A stretch of DNA of 64,000 bases from Bacteroidales bacterium (GTDB taxonomy: Bacteria > Bacteroidota > Bacteroidia > Bacteroidales > M50B96), in contig JAGYLP010000007.1 in NCBI GenBank assembly GCA_018401015.1, positions 62,001 through 126,000 on the forward strand, in the 5' to 3' direction. Below, one piece after another: positions 43,896-52,905 of this stretch; positions within the stretch are counted from its first letter, which is position 1, and each line of letters opens with the position of its first letter. A model generated the notes under the pieces. That model was given only the letters and a program-made list of their open reading frames with translations. It was not told the DNA's origin and searched no databases. The translations under genes were made by a program, and so were the position numbers.

Positions 43896-46412
43896 ATGGA
43901 TTCAAAATTTTCGCAACAAATAAAGGATGTTCTCTCTTTCAGCCGGGAAGAAGCTATCCGCTTAGGCAATGAACAAATTGGAACAGAACATCTTTTTCTG
44001 GGAATATTGCGCGATGGCAAAGGTATGGCCATCGATGTCCTGGAAGATCTTGAAATCAATTTGAAAGACTTCCGGAAACACATTGAAGACCAGATCAGGA
44101 AAGAGGCACCTGTCAACCAAACAGATGCAGCCAATATCCAGCTACTTAAGCCTGCTGAAAGAGTACTTAAATTGGTCTATCTGGAGGCCAGAGCTTTCAA
44201 GGACGCCGAAATAAATACCGGGCACCTCCTTCTTGCTATCCTTAAAGATCAAAACAGTCTGGTTACCATGTATTTGGAAGACAACCACATTACCTACGAT
44301 ATCGTTAAGTCGCAATTGGAAGGTTATGTGCCAAAATCGCAGGCCGACCTTCCTCGTGAGGAAGACGAAACAAGTGATCTACCTCCCTTCGGAGGCAAAC
44401 AAAACCCCAAGCAATCAGGGAAATCGACCTCGGATACACCAGTATTGGACAACTTCGGAATCGATATCACCAAAGCGGCTTCAGAAAAAAAACTCGACCC
44501 AATCGTTGGTCGCGAAGTTGAAATTGAACGACTGGCACAAATCCTAAGCCGTCGGAAGAAAAACAATCCCATTCTCATCGGTGAACCCGGTGTTGGAAAA
44601 TCGGCCATTGTGGAAGGTTTAGCACTCCGAATTATCGAAAAAAAGGTAAGTCGAGTACTATTCGATAAACGAGTTGTTTCGCTCGACTTAGCGAGTATTG
44701 TAGCTGGAACAAAGTATCGGGGGCAGTTCGAAGAGCGAATGAAAGCTATTTTAAATGAACTAGCGAAAACCGACAACGTCATTCTTTTCATCGACGAAAT
44801 CCATACGATTGTTGGTGCTGGCGGCGCTACCGGTTCGCTCGATGCAGCAAACATGCTCAAGCCAGCTCTTGCTCGAGGCGAAATTCAATGCATCGGTGCA
44901 ACTACCCTGAATGAATATCGCCAATACATTGAAAAAGATGGTGCGCTCGAACGCCGCTTCCAAAAAGTACTTGTCGAGCCTACTTCGCCCGAAGAAACCA
45001 TTGAAATACTGCACAATATCAAAGAACGATACGAAGAACATCACCACGTTAACTATACCGACGAGGCTATTCAAGCCTGTGTGCAATTAACACAACGTTA
45101 CATCTCCGATCGTCACCTTCCCGATAAGGCAATCGACGCACTCGATGAAAGCGGCTCAAGAGTGCATATTAGTAATATAAAAGTTCCTGCTCGTATCGAA
45201 GAAATTGAAAAATTACTCGAACAAACTCAACAAGACAAAGTAAAAGCGGTAAAAAGTCAAGATTTTGAAAAAGCAGCAAGTTTCCGCGATAAAGAGAAAA
45301 AACTCCTAACCGAATTGGAAACTGCTCATAATCAATGGGAACAAGATCTAAAAACTCACCGGGAAACGGTTAATGAACACAAAGTGGCCGAGGTTATTGC
45401 CATGATGACCGGTGTGCCGGTTCAACGAATCGCTCAGGCCGAAGGATCTCGTTTAATCGAAATGAGAGGCGAAATCGAACGGAAAGTCATTGGTCAGAAT
45501 GAAGCAATTCAAAAAATTGTGAAGTCCATCCAACGGAATCGTGCCGGACTCAAAGACCCCAACCGTCCCATTGGTTCCTTTGTTTTCCTGGGCCCAACGG
45601 GTGTGGGTAAAACACAATTAGCCAAAATCCTGGCCGAACAACTCTTCGATTCGAAAGATGCACTTATTCGCGTGGATATGAGCGAATACATGGAAAAATT
45701 CAGTGTCTCCCGCCTGGTTGGAGCCCCTCCCGGATACGTTGGATACGAAGAAGGTGGTCAGTTAACCGAAAAAGTACGACGCAAGCCCTACTCTATCGTG
45801 CTGCTCGACGAAATTGAAAAAGCGCACCCCGATGTATTTCACTTACTTCTTCAGGTGCTCGACGAAGGGCAACTGACTGATAGCCTTGGACGAAAAGTCG
45901 ATTTCAAAAATACCATCATCATCATGACCTCGAACATAGGGACTCGGCAACTCAAAGAATTCGGAAAAGGGATTGGTTTCTCGGCCAAACCACAAGATGA
46001 AATCGACGACGAATATGCCAAATCCATCATTCATAAAGCTCTTAAAAAAGCGTTTGCCCCTGAATTCCTGAACCGAATCGACGATGTAATCACATTCAAT
46101 TCCTTGTCGAAAGAGCATATTCATCAGATTATCGATATTGAATTGGTCGGATTGTATCATCGGGTAAACGAACTTGGCTACGAATTAAAGTTGTCGGATA
46201 AGGCAAAGGATTTCATCGCTGAAAAAGGATACGATGTTCAATATGGTGCAAGACCACTCAAACGGGCCATACAGAAATACTTAGAGGATGAAATGGCCGA
46301 AATTATTATTCGTTCCGACTTGAACGAAGGCGATATTATCGACATCGACTTAAATGAAAAAGGAGAAATTAGTATTCAAATTCACCCGGTTAAGTCAGAG
46401 ATTCACGAATAA
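43896..46412 (+). CDS. clpC: ATP-dependent Clp protease ATPase subunit ClpC
   Basis: An 838-residue Hsp100 unfoldase that feeds proteins to ClpP in the cytoplasm. The N-terminal double Clp-N repeat covers about 1-145. AAA+ domain 1 has Walker A GEPGVGKS near residue 229 and DEIHTIVGAGG. The middle domain holds a UVR-like segment (KSQDFEKAASFRDKEKKLL) near 454. AAA+ domain 2 has Walker A GPTGVGKT near 566. The UVR region separates ClpC from ClpA and ClpB. No clpP or mcsAB is near. A strong shared terminator follows. Confidence 0.96.
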   Translation: MDSKFSQQIKDVLSFSREEAIRLGNEQIGTEHLFLGILRDGKGMAIDVLEDLEINLKDFRKHIEDQIRKEAPVNQTDAANIQLLKPAERVLKLVYLEARAFKDAEINTGHLLLAILKDQNSLVTMYLEDNHITYDIVKSQLEGYVPKSQADLPREEDETSDLPPFGGKQNPKQSGKSTSDTPVLDNFGIDITKAASEKKLDPIVGREVEIERLAQILSRRKKNNPILIGEPGVGKSAIVEGLALRIIEKKVSRVLFDKRVVSLDLASIVAGTKYRGQFEERMKAILNELAKTDNVILFIDEIHTIVGAGGATGSLDAANMLKPALARGEIQCIGATTLNEYRQYIEKDGALERRFQKVLVEPTSPEETIEILHNIKERYEEHHHVNYTDEAIQACVQLTQRYISDRHLPDKAIDALDESGSRVHISNIKVPARIEEIEKLLEQTQQDKVKAVKSQDFEKAASFRDKEKKLLTELETAHNQWEQDLKTHRETVNEHKVAEVIAMMTGVPVQRIAQAEGSRLIEMRGEIERKVIGQNEAIQKIVKSIQRNRAGLKDPNRPIGSFVFLGPTGVGKTQLAKILAEQLFDSKDALIRVDMSEYMEKFSVSRLVGAPPGYVGYEEGGQLTEKVRRKPYSIVLLDEIEKAHPDVFHLLLQVLDEGQLTDSLGRKVDFKNTIIIMTSNIGTRQLKEFGKGIGFSAKPQDEIDDEYAKSIIHKALKKAFAPEFLNRIDDVITFNSLSKEHIHQIIDIELVGLYHRVNELGYELKLSDKAKDFIAEKGYDVQYGARPLKRAIQKYLEDEMAEIIIRSDLNEGDIIDIDLNEKGEISIQIHPVKSEIHE

Positions 46413-46420
46413 ATGCCGAT

Positions 46421-46459
46421 AAAAAAAGCCGCTTCCTGAAAAGAAAGCGGCTTTTTTTT
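46421..46459. terminator. Bidirectional terminator between clpC and rimO
   Basis: AAAAAAAGCCGCTT pairs with AAGCGGCTTTTTTT over a 10-base loop. The U-run is strong in both directions. Confidence 0.93.
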
Positions 46460-46463
46460 GATG

Positions 46464-47768
46464 CTAAGCTTCCCTGAGCCAATGGGCATAAGCATCGAAA
46501 GCTTCAGCGGAGGTAACTTGAACCCATTGAAAACTGCCAATGGTTAGCTCCTTGTTCGCCGAAACTAACAGTTCATTATCTACTTCGGGGGAGTCAAATT
46601 CCGAGCGGGCTATGTAATATTCCCCTTCCTTGCGATCAATAATAACCTTGAGAATCCTCCCTTCCAAATTCGTATTCTTCTGAAAAGCAATTTCCTGCTG
46701 TAAGGTCATAATTTCGTCGGCACGCGCATTCTTAACATCTTCTGGAATACTGTCCTCAAAAGCGCTTGCTCCATAGGTTCCTTCCTCTTCGGAATAGGTA
46801 AATACTCCTAACCGGTCGAACCGAACTTCCCTTACAAAATCTTTTAAGGCCTCAAATGCTTCCTCTGTTTCACCCGGATGCCCCACCATTAAAGTAGTTC
46901 GCAAGGCAATATCGGGTACACGATTTCTAATTTCTCGGATCAAATCGTAGGTTTGCTCGCTGGTGACATTCCTACGCATATTTTTCAGTACCGTGTTGTG
47001 AATATGCTGAAAAGGAATATCGAGGTATTTGCAAATTTTGGGCTCACTGGCCATCAAATCAATTACTTCGATTGGGAACTTATGCGGATAAGCATAATGC
47101 AAACGAATCCATTCAATTCCCGGTACGGCAGTCAAAGCTTTCAGTAAATCAGCTAAGCGAGATTTTTTATATAGATCGTAACCATAGTAACTTAAATCCT
47201 GAGCAATAAGGAGCAACTCTTTCACGCCTTGCGAGGCTAAATACTGAGCTTCGGCAACTAATTTTTCTAATGGAACCGACACATGTTTCCCTCTAATTGA
47301 AGGAATTGCGCAGAAGGAACAATTCCTATCACATCCTTCGGATAGTTTCATGTAGGCATAATGTGCGGCCGTGGTCAGTTTTCGGTCGTAAAAACGTTCT
47401 GCATCGAAAACTCCTTTCAAGGAAGCAACAATAGAAGGAATATCATTAACACCAAAGACTCCATCTAATTCGGGGATTTCAAGCGTTAACTCCTCCCGAT
47501 ACCGTTCCGACAAGCATCCCATCACATAGACTTTTCCTACCCGACCTTCATTTTTAGCGGCAACCTGATTGAAAATAACTTCGATGGATTCTTCCTTGGC
47601 ATCGTGAATAAAACCACAAGTGTTGATAATGACTGCATCGGCCTGATTGTTCAAATTTTCAGGTTCAAATTGAATCTGAAAGTGATTGCGACTTAATTGA
47701 GACATTAAACGCTCGGTATCAATAAGATTTTTAGAGCATCCGAGGCTTATCAAATTAATCTTTTTCAT
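46464..47768 (-). CDS. rimO: Ribosomal protein S12 methylthiotransferase
   Basis: A 434-residue radical-SAM enzyme that adds a methylthio group to an aspartate of ribosomal protein S12. The N-terminal UPF0004 domain holds C11, C51 and C85 for one 4Fe-4S cluster. The radical-SAM cluster is C146-x3-C150-x2-C153 (GCDRNCSFC). A TRAM domain closes the protein. It ends the rpmB cluster, which fits its ribosomal target. Confidence 0.96.
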   Translation of the reverse strand: MKKINLISLGCSKNLIDTERLMSQLSRNHFQIQFEPENLNNQADAVIINTCGFIHDAKEESIEVIFNQVAAKNEGRVGKVYVMGCLSERYREELTLEIPELDGVFGVNDIPSIVASLKGVFDAERFYDRKLTTAAHYAYMKLSEGCDRNCSFCAIPSIRGKHVSVPLEKLVAEAQYLASQGVKELLLIAQDLSYYGYDLYKKSRLADLLKALTAVPGIEWIRLHYAYPHKFPIEVIDLMASEPKICKYLDIPFQHIHNTVLKNMRRNVTSEQTYDLIREIRNRVPDIALRTTLMVGHPGETEEAFEALKDFVREVRFDRLGVFTYSEEEGTYGASAFEDSIPEDVKNARADEIMTLQQEIAFQKNTNLEGRILKVIIDRKEGEYYIARSEFDSPEVDNELLVSANKELTIGSFQWVQVTSAEAFDAYAHWLREA

Positions 47769-47789
47769 GAGGGCAGGCAGCTAAACGCG

Positions 47790-48746
47790 TTAATCTTTAG
47801 CAAATAGTGAATCGACAAATTCAGCTTTTCGGAATAATTGTAAATCTTCCATTTTCTCCCCAATTCCGATATACTTCACCGGGATTTTAAACTGGTCGGA
47901 AATGCCGAGGACTACACCTCCTTTGGCTGTTCCGTCTAATTTGGTAAGCGCCATGGCTGTCACTTCGGTTGCCAGGGTAAACTGTTTGGCTTGTTCAAAA
48001 GCGTTTTGACCGGTAGAGCCATCTAACACGAGTAAAACTTCGTGTGGAGCTTCCGGGATAAGCTTTTGCATGACCCTTTTTATTTTAGTTAACTCGTTCA
48101 TCAGGTTGACCTTATTGTGGAGTCGGCCTGCTGTGTCGATGATGACTACATCGGCATCGGTTTTAAGTGCTGATTGAAGGGTATCGAATGCCACGGAAGC
48201 CGGATCGGAGCCCATTTGCTGTTTAACGATAGGAACATCGACCCTTTTAGACCAAATTTCAAGCTGATCGATTGCGGCAGCTCTAAACGTATCGGCTGCT
48301 CCCATAATGACCTTTTTACCTTGATTCTTGAATTGCCAAGCTAACTTTCCAATAGTAGTTGTTTTACCCACCCCATTTACGCCAACCACCATCATTACAT
48401 AAGGCTTGGGCGCTTTATCGAGCGAAAAATCACTCACATCGCTCGAATTATTTTCATCGAGAAGCGCAGCAATTTCTTCCTTTAAAATAGAGTTGAGCTC
48501 ATTTGTTCCCAAATACTTATCCGACTTAGCGCGCTTTTCGATTCGTTCAATAATTTTGAGAGTGGTTTCAACACCTACGTCGGAAGTGATTAAAATTTCT
48601 TCTAATTCATCGAGAACCTCATCGTCGACCTTAGTCTTCCCAGCAATGACGCGCGAAATTTTCTTGAAGACACTTTCGCGTGTTTTTGCAAGCCCTTGAT
48701 TTAAACTTTCTTTTTTCTCGCGGGAGAATAAGCCAAAAAAAGCCAT
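47790..48746 (-). CDS. ftsY: Signal recognition particle receptor FtsY
   Basis: A 318-residue SRP GTPase that docks ribosome-SRP complexes at the membrane for cotranslational insertion. It has a helical N domain, then the G domain with G1 VVGVNGVGKTTTIGK, DTFRAAA, DTAGRL (G3), TKLDGTAKGG (G4) and a C-terminal GIGEKMEDLQLF. The acidic A domain of E. coli is absent, as in most Bacteroidota. It lies 22 bases before rimO and after a possible internal terminator. Confidence 0.97.
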   Translation of the reverse strand: MAFFGLFSREKKESLNQGLAKTRESVFKKISRVIAGKTKVDDEVLDELEEILITSDVGVETTLKIIERIEKRAKSDKYLGTNELNSILKEEIAALLDENNSSDVSDFSLDKAPKPYVMMVVGVNGVGKTTTIGKLAWQFKNQGKKVIMGAADTFRAAAIDQLEIWSKRVDVPIVKQQMGSDPASVAFDTLQSALKTDADVVIIDTAGRLHNKVNLMNELTKIKRVMQKLIPEAPHEVLLVLDGSTGQNAFEQAKQFTLATEVTAMALTKLDGTAKGGVVLGISDQFKIPVKYIGIGEKMEDLQLFRKAEFVDSLFAKD

Positions 48747-48772
48747 GATTACATGATTAACTGATTATAAAC

Positions 48773-48806
48773 AAAAAAAGCTTTCTACGTAGAATGGTAG
48801 AAAGCT
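48773..48806 (-). terminator. Internal terminator between DUF4295 gene and ftsY
   Basis: On the minus strand AGCTTTCTAC pairs with GTAGAAAGCT over an 8-base loop and is followed by seven T (plus-strand A-run at 48773-48779). It probably sets ribosomal protein output above ftsY-rimO. Confidence 0.82.
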
Positions 48807-48830
48807 CCATAAAAGAGGAAGAATGTTTTC

Positions 48831-48989
48831 CTATTTTTTATTATCGATAAAATCTTTAACGTGAGTGGAATTCACTATTTCTTCTTTGAAAAAATAGGCT
48901 CCTGATTTAGGAGATTTTTCCATTTTAATCACTTTCACGTATTGATTACCTGCTCCGGTTTTAAGCGTTGCTACTACTTTCTTTGCCAT
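48831..48989 (-). CDS. DUF4295 small protein
   Basis: A 52-residue protein beginning MAKKVVATLKTGAGNQYVKV and ending STHVKDFIDNKK. It matches the DUF4295 family, found in Bacteroidota between rpmG and ftsY. It is basic and lies 7 bases after rpmG, so it is probably a ribosome-associated small protein; the function is not established. It is short enough to be missed by length-limited gene callers. Confidence 0.9.
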   Translation of the reverse strand: MAKKVVATLKTGAGNQYVKVIKMEKSPKSGAYFFKEEIVNSTHVKDFIDNKK

Positions 48990-48996
48990 GACTCAA

Positions 48997-49185
48997 TTAT
49001 TTAATTTCTTTATGTACAGTAACTTTGCGCAAGATAGGATTATATTTTTTCAATTCAAGACGCTCAGTTGTATTCTTACGGTTTTTGGTACTAATGTATC
49101 GTGATGTACCGGGCATTCCGCTTTCCTTATGTTCGGTACACTCTAAGATTACTTGTACTCGATTACCTTTAGCTTTCTTTGCCAT
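48997..49185 (-). CDS. rpmG: 50S ribosomal protein L33
   Basis: A 62-residue bL33 ([44 protein letters not shown]). It has only one cysteine in this stretch, so it is the zinc-free (C-) form. It lies 12 bases after rpmB in the ribosomal operon. Confidence 0.97.
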   Translation of the reverse strand: MAKKAKGNRVQVILECTEHKESGMPGTSRYISTKNRKNTTERLELKKYNPILRKVTVHKEIK

Positions 49186-49197
49186 CGCTTTATTCTA

Positions 49198-49440
49198 TTA
49201 ATAGTTCGTAATGAATCCTTTCATTTTGGCTTCTTCAAGCGCACTCTTTAATCCCTTCTTGTCGATAATCCGAATACCGGCTGCCGATACTTTTAAGTCA
49301 ACCCATCTGTTCTCTTCCGTTAAGAAGAAGCGCTTCTTAAATAAATTGGGATAAAATTTACGTTTTGTCTTTCTGTTGGAATGTGAAACATGATTTCCAA
49401 CCATCACTTTCTTACCTGTTATTTCGCAAACTTTTGACAT
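49198..49440 (-). CDS. rpmB: 50S ribosomal protein L28
   Basis: An 80-residue bL28 (MSKVCEITGKKVMVGNHVSH, NRKTKRKFYPNL, LKVSAAGIRIIDKKGL). It has no zinc-binding CxxC set beyond the single N-terminal cysteine. It is the first gene of rpmB-rpmG-DUF4295-ftsY-rimO. I found no clear -7 box upstream. Confidence 0.97.
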   Translation of the reverse strand: MSKVCEITGKKVMVGNHVSHSNRKTKRKFYPNLFKKRFFLTEENRWVDLKVSAAGIRIIDKKGLKSALEEAKMKGFITNY

Positions 49441-49611
49441 CGTTTGATTCTTTAAGCTATTCTGTTAGACAATTCTTTAGCGCTATATCGGCAACTAAAT
49501 TTAAGGGTGCAAATAACGATATAATTCTTTTAATTCACAAGATACCCTATAAAAAAACCGGAAAGATTTATTAACAAGGAGCTGTAAATAACTTGATTAG
49601 TATCTGGGATG

Positions 49612-50526
49612 CTAATCATTTAAACTCTTAAATCCATTTCCTAATACCTGATGTGTATCAATTACCGTCACAAAAGCCTGTGAATCAATTGATTTTATGT
49701 ATGCTTTCAGAATCTCCATTTCCCTCCTGTTTACAATCGTATAAATCAATTGCTTTTCCTCTAGGGAATACAATCCTTTCCCATCTAATACCGTTCCTCC
49801 TCGTTTTAAGTCGTTGATAATCTTTTGTCGAATCAACTCCGATTTCTCTGAAACAATAATTAATGCCTTGTCATAGGTAATACCATTTATAGTGATATCG
49901 ATCACCTTCCCGGTTATGAAGATGACAATCCAACTGTATAATGGAATCTTCCAATCCTGAAATACAACTAATCCAACCAAAACAATAATGGAATCAATAA
50001 CAATCATTAACTGACCCAATGGCAAACCGGTCCGCTTCGAAACTATCATGGCGATAATATCGGAACCTCCCGAGGTTGCCTTCGATTTGAAGATTAATCC
50101 CAGTCCAAAACCAATGAGTACGCCCCCAAAAATACTAGCCAATAAAACCTGATCGGCCAATTTCAACGGATCGTCCTGGCCAATCAAGTAGGTTAAGCTA
50201 TCCATAAAAGTAGCCGTCAGAAAAAAGCCTAGAACCGTTTTAATCCCGAATCGAGGACCCAAAATTTTAATACCGATAATGGTTAATGGAATATCCATGC
50301 TCAAGCCTAATAAACCAATGGGTATTCCATCGGGCCAAAACGAAAACAAACCCTGAGTAGAATAATGAATAACGATACCGATTCCATAAACCCCACCGGG
50401 AACGATTTGGTAGGGATTAATAAAAAGCACAAAGCCTGAAGCTAAAATGAATGCTCCAACAACTATGAGACTATAAACCCTAAACCACTCCTTGGTCAAA
50501 AAGGCTTCTTTAGTTACAAATGACAT
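49612..50526 (-). CDS. YitT family membrane protein (DUF161 + DUF2179)
   Basis: A 304-residue inner-membrane protein with about six helices in the first 200 residues (GAFILASGFVLFINPYQIVPGGVYGIGIV, FGGVLIGFGLGLIFKSKATSGGSDIIA). A soluble C-terminal DUF2179 domain follows (KGLYSLEEKQLIYTIVNRREMEILKAYIKSIDSQAFV). The family is conserved but its transport role is unproven. A TATCTTTG -7 box lies at 50551-50558 on the minus strand. Confidence 0.9.
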   Translation of the reverse strand: MSFVTKEAFLTKEWFRVYSLIVVGAFILASGFVLFINPYQIVPGGVYGIGIVIHYSTQGLFSFWPDGIPIGLLGLSMDIPLTIIGIKILGPRFGIKTVLGFFLTATFMDSLTYLIGQDDPLKLADQVLLASIFGGVLIGFGLGLIFKSKATSGGSDIIAMIVSKRTGLPLGQLMIVIDSIIVLVGLVVFQDWKIPLYSWIVIFITGKVIDITINGITYDKALIIVSEKSELIRQKIINDLKRGGTVLDGKGLYSLEEKQLIYTIVNRREMEILKAYIKSIDSQAFVTVIDTHQVLGNGFKSLND

Positions 50527-50550
50527 CTTGTTAAATTATTAGATTTTGGG

Positions 50551-50558
50551 CAAAGATA
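50551..50558 (-). promoter_or_regulatory. -7 box before the YitT gene
   Basis: CAAAGATA on the plus strand reads TATCTTTG on the minus strand, 24 bases before the ATG. TTC stands 19 bases upstream (one base off TTG). Confidence 0.55.
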
Positions 50559-50638
50559 TGTGAAATAGTTGCGATTTGAATAGCTCTATGTTATAAAGCT
50601 ATTAATGTTTGCAATCACCCGGTACTTAAAAAAAACGG

Positions 50639-51346
50639 CTATAAAATATGTGTAATTGCCTCAAGATTAGAAACCTCATAACTTGGTTCGAAATGGACCT
50701 TACGACCATTATGATTGAGAAATATCTGGTCCAAACCGACTTCCGCAGCTCCACGAATATCAGCTTCGATGTCGTCGCCAATCATAATACTCTCCTCTGC
50801 CCTGGCCCCAGCGTGAGCCAACGCATAGTGAAAGATGGCCGGATTTGGCTTTTGTACGCCTAATTTTTCCGAAGTGAAGACATGGGTAAAGTAACTATCA
50901 AGCTGGCAATTAGCAATTTTAGCATGCTGAACCTCTTCAAACCCATTCGTAATAATATACAAGCGGTATTTTCGCTTTAAGTAGCTTAATAATTCATGGG
51001 TGTAAGGATATAAATGGGTTTTGGTCTTGCTTCGTTCTACGTAGAAGTCTCCCATTTGTTTCGCTAAAAATTCGTTCTCGATGCCAACTTGTTGTAATGT
51101 AGTGTAAAAGCGATACCACCACAATTTATCCTTTGAAATCAGCTTGTCTCTATACCGTTGCCATAATCGTTCATTATTCCGTTCGTATAAATCGAAGAAA
51201 TTGGTGAAATTGACAAAGCGTTGTTCGGATAAAAAATGAGCGAATAAATCCTGCATCACTTCGAAGGAATTGCTTGGGAAATCCCATAGAGTGCGATCCA
51301 GGTCGATAAAAACGTGACGATATTTAGTCTCTTTGTTAACTGGCAT
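50639..51346 (-). CDS. HAD family nucleotidase, YjjG-like
   Basis: A 235-residue HAD hydrolase. Motif I is FIDLDRTLWDF (nucleophile and acid Asp), motif II is IITNGFEEVQ, the motif III lysine lies in SEKLGVQKPNPAIF, and motif IV is MIGDDIEADIRGA. The pattern fits YjjG/YfnB-type pyrimidine 5'-nucleotidases that clean up abnormal nucleotides. It starts one base before the end of pyrD's reading region and is probably cotranscribed with pyrD, a pyrimidine gene. Confidence 0.9.
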   Translation of the reverse strand: MPVNKETKYRHVFIDLDRTLWDFPSNSFEVMQDLFAHFLSEQRFVNFTNFFDLYERNNERLWQRYRDKLISKDKLWWYRFYTTLQQVGIENEFLAKQMGDFYVERSKTKTHLYPYTHELLSYLKRKYRLYIITNGFEEVQHAKIANCQLDSYFTHVFTSEKLGVQKPNPAIFHYALAHAGARAEESIMIGDDIEADIRGAAEVGLDQIFLNHNGRKVHFEPSYEVSNLEAITHIL

Positions 51347-51347
51347 G

Positions 51348-52379
51348 CTATGCTTTGAGAAGTGCTTGATTGATTGCTTTGATTAGGTTGGGTCCTTCGT
51401 AAACAAAACCGGTGTATAGCTGAACTAAACTCGCTCCTGCGTTCAGTTTTTCAATGGCATCCTGAGGTGTAAAAATACCTCCTACAGCTATGATAGGAAT
51501 TGAATCGCCCGATTGCTTGCGCAAATATCGAATTACCTCTGTAGAACGCCTGCTTAAAACTTTTCCACTTAAGCCCCCTGCTCCAAATGCTTTTATCTCT
51601 TGAGCTGAGTAGGATAAACCATCGCGACTTATTGTTGTATTGGTGGCAACTATTCCATCGATAGCTGTTTCATGCACAATCTCAACAATGTCATTCAGCT
51701 GGTCATTGCTTAAATCAGGGGCAATTTTCAAGAGTATCGGTTTAGTTTTAGGAAAGGTGGCATTTGCTTCTTTGAGAGCAGAAAGTAGCTTTTTAAGTGG
51801 TTCTTTGTCCTGCAAAGCGCGAAGATCGGGTGTATTCGGTGAACTCACATTGACTACAAAATAATCGACATAAGCGTGCAACTTATGAAATGAAGTCAGG
51901 TAATCGTTAACTGCCTCGGAATTAGGGGTAATTTTATTTTTACCAATATTCCCCCCAATGATTACGTTTGTTCTTTTGCGCTTAAGTCGCTCTACCGATG
52001 CATCGACTCCAGCATTGTTAAATCCCATCCGATTGATTAATGCCGAATCGCGTCGGAGCCTGAAAACACGGGGCTTAGGATTACCAGGTTGTGGTTTCGG
52101 AGTTATTGTTCCAATCTCCACAAAACCAAAGCCCATATTACCCAATACATCAAATGCCTCGGCATCTTTGTCCATGCCGGCAGCAAGCCCAACAGGATTT
52201 GGAAAACGAATACCAAAGACTTCTTTTTCCAACCGAGGATCTCGAATCTGATAAACGCGTCGAATGATGGACTGCATGAATGGAATCCACTTGGACGCAC
52301 GCAGGCAAGTAAAAACAAAGTGATGAATTGTTTCAGGTTGAAACAAAAACAAGATTGGCCGAATAACTACTCGATACAT
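51348..52379 (-). CDS. pyrD: Dihydroorotate dehydrogenase (quinone)
   Basis: A 343-residue class 2 enzyme that oxidises dihydroorotate to orotate in pyrimidine synthesis and passes electrons to quinone. The N-terminal helices ([20 protein letters not shown]) attach it to the membrane. [25 protein letters not shown] and [16 protein letters not shown], with the catalytic serine, are diagnostic. ATG 52379 is chosen; the frame upstream to 52469 overlaps the -7 box. Confidence 0.96.
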   Translation of the reverse strand: MYRVVIRPILFLFQPETIHHFVFTCLRASKWIPFMQSIIRRVYQIRDPRLEKEVFGIRFPNPVGLAAGMDKDAEAFDVLGNMGFGFVEIGTITPKPQPGNPKPRVFRLRRDSALINRMGFNNAGVDASVERLKRKRTNVIIGGNIGKNKITPNSEAVNDYLTSFHKLHAYVDYFVVNVSSPNTPDLRALQDKEPLKKLLSALKEANATFPKTKPILLKIAPDLSNDQLNDIVEIVHETAIDGIVATNTTISRDGLSYSAQEIKAFGAGGLSGKVLSRRSTEVIRYLRKQSGDSIPIIAVGGIFTPQDAIEKLNAGASLVQLYTGFVYEGPNLIKAINQALLKA

Positions 52380-52397
52380 CGTCTGGTAAATTTTCGG

Positions 52398-52405
52398 CAA
52401 AGATA
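52398..52405 (-). promoter_or_regulatory. -7 box before pyrD
   Basis: CAAAGATA reads TATCTTTG on the minus strand, 18 bases before the ATG at 52379. It supports the short start of pyrD. No good -33 element is seen. Confidence 0.6.
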
Positions 52406-52425
52406 AAAAGCCAATTGGAAGTGAG

Positions 52426-52884
52426 CTATGGATAAAGCTCAACAAAAGTGTGGTCGGAATAAAAAACAACTACTTTATTGATCCGCTTTTCATCGTGAAA
52501 GGAGGAAGTCGAAGGCGTTGGTGAGGGTGGCGCAATTTTTTCCTCTGCACTAAACTTACTGGTTCGTAGGTCATTTCGGCTTTTGGAGGGATTTTCTGCA
52601 GGCTCATCGGCATGCATGACTGACTGGTCACTACCCTTAATTAGATTATCAAAAAGATTGCCGGAAGGCTTTCCGCTTAACATGGAACCTTTGCCTAAAA
52701 TAAGCCAATCGAGCTGAACCTCAGGGAATTTCTGAGTTAGTTTCACAATGGTATCGGTACTTAAGTAATTCCTATTTCCATTCAAAATATGCGATAAACC
52801 CGATGGGCTAACGCCGATAATTTTAGCGAACTCGGCAGCAGTAAGTTGATAGTACTGCAAAATTTCCTGAATGCGATTTTTCAT
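52426..52884 (-). CDS. XRE family transcriptional regulator
   Basis: A 152-residue regulator. Residues ~1-65 form an XRE helix-turn-helix ([39 protein letters not shown]). The rest is a Ser/Pro/Glu-rich, probably flexible stretch, then a short [15 protein letters not shown] end that looks like a dimer or partner strand. I chose ATG 52884 over 52905. Four TTACA-N2-TGTAA dyads lie at 52913-53003, just upstream; autoregulation there is my inference. Confidence 0.87.
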   Translation of the reverse strand: MKNRIQEILQYYQLTAAEFAKIIGVSPSGLSHILNGNRNYLSTDTIVKLTQKFPEVQLDWLILGKGSMLSGKPSGNLFDNLIKGSDQSVMHADEPAENPSKSRNDLRTSKFSAEEKIAPPSPTPSTSSFHDEKRINKVVVFYSDHTFVELYP

Positions 52885-52905
52885 GACCGTAGAATTGAGT
52901 AACAT

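Noticed and set aside
44324-44860. 178-codon frame antisense to clpC
   Set aside because: It is the shadow of the strongly conserved clpC frame and has no own promoter or motif.
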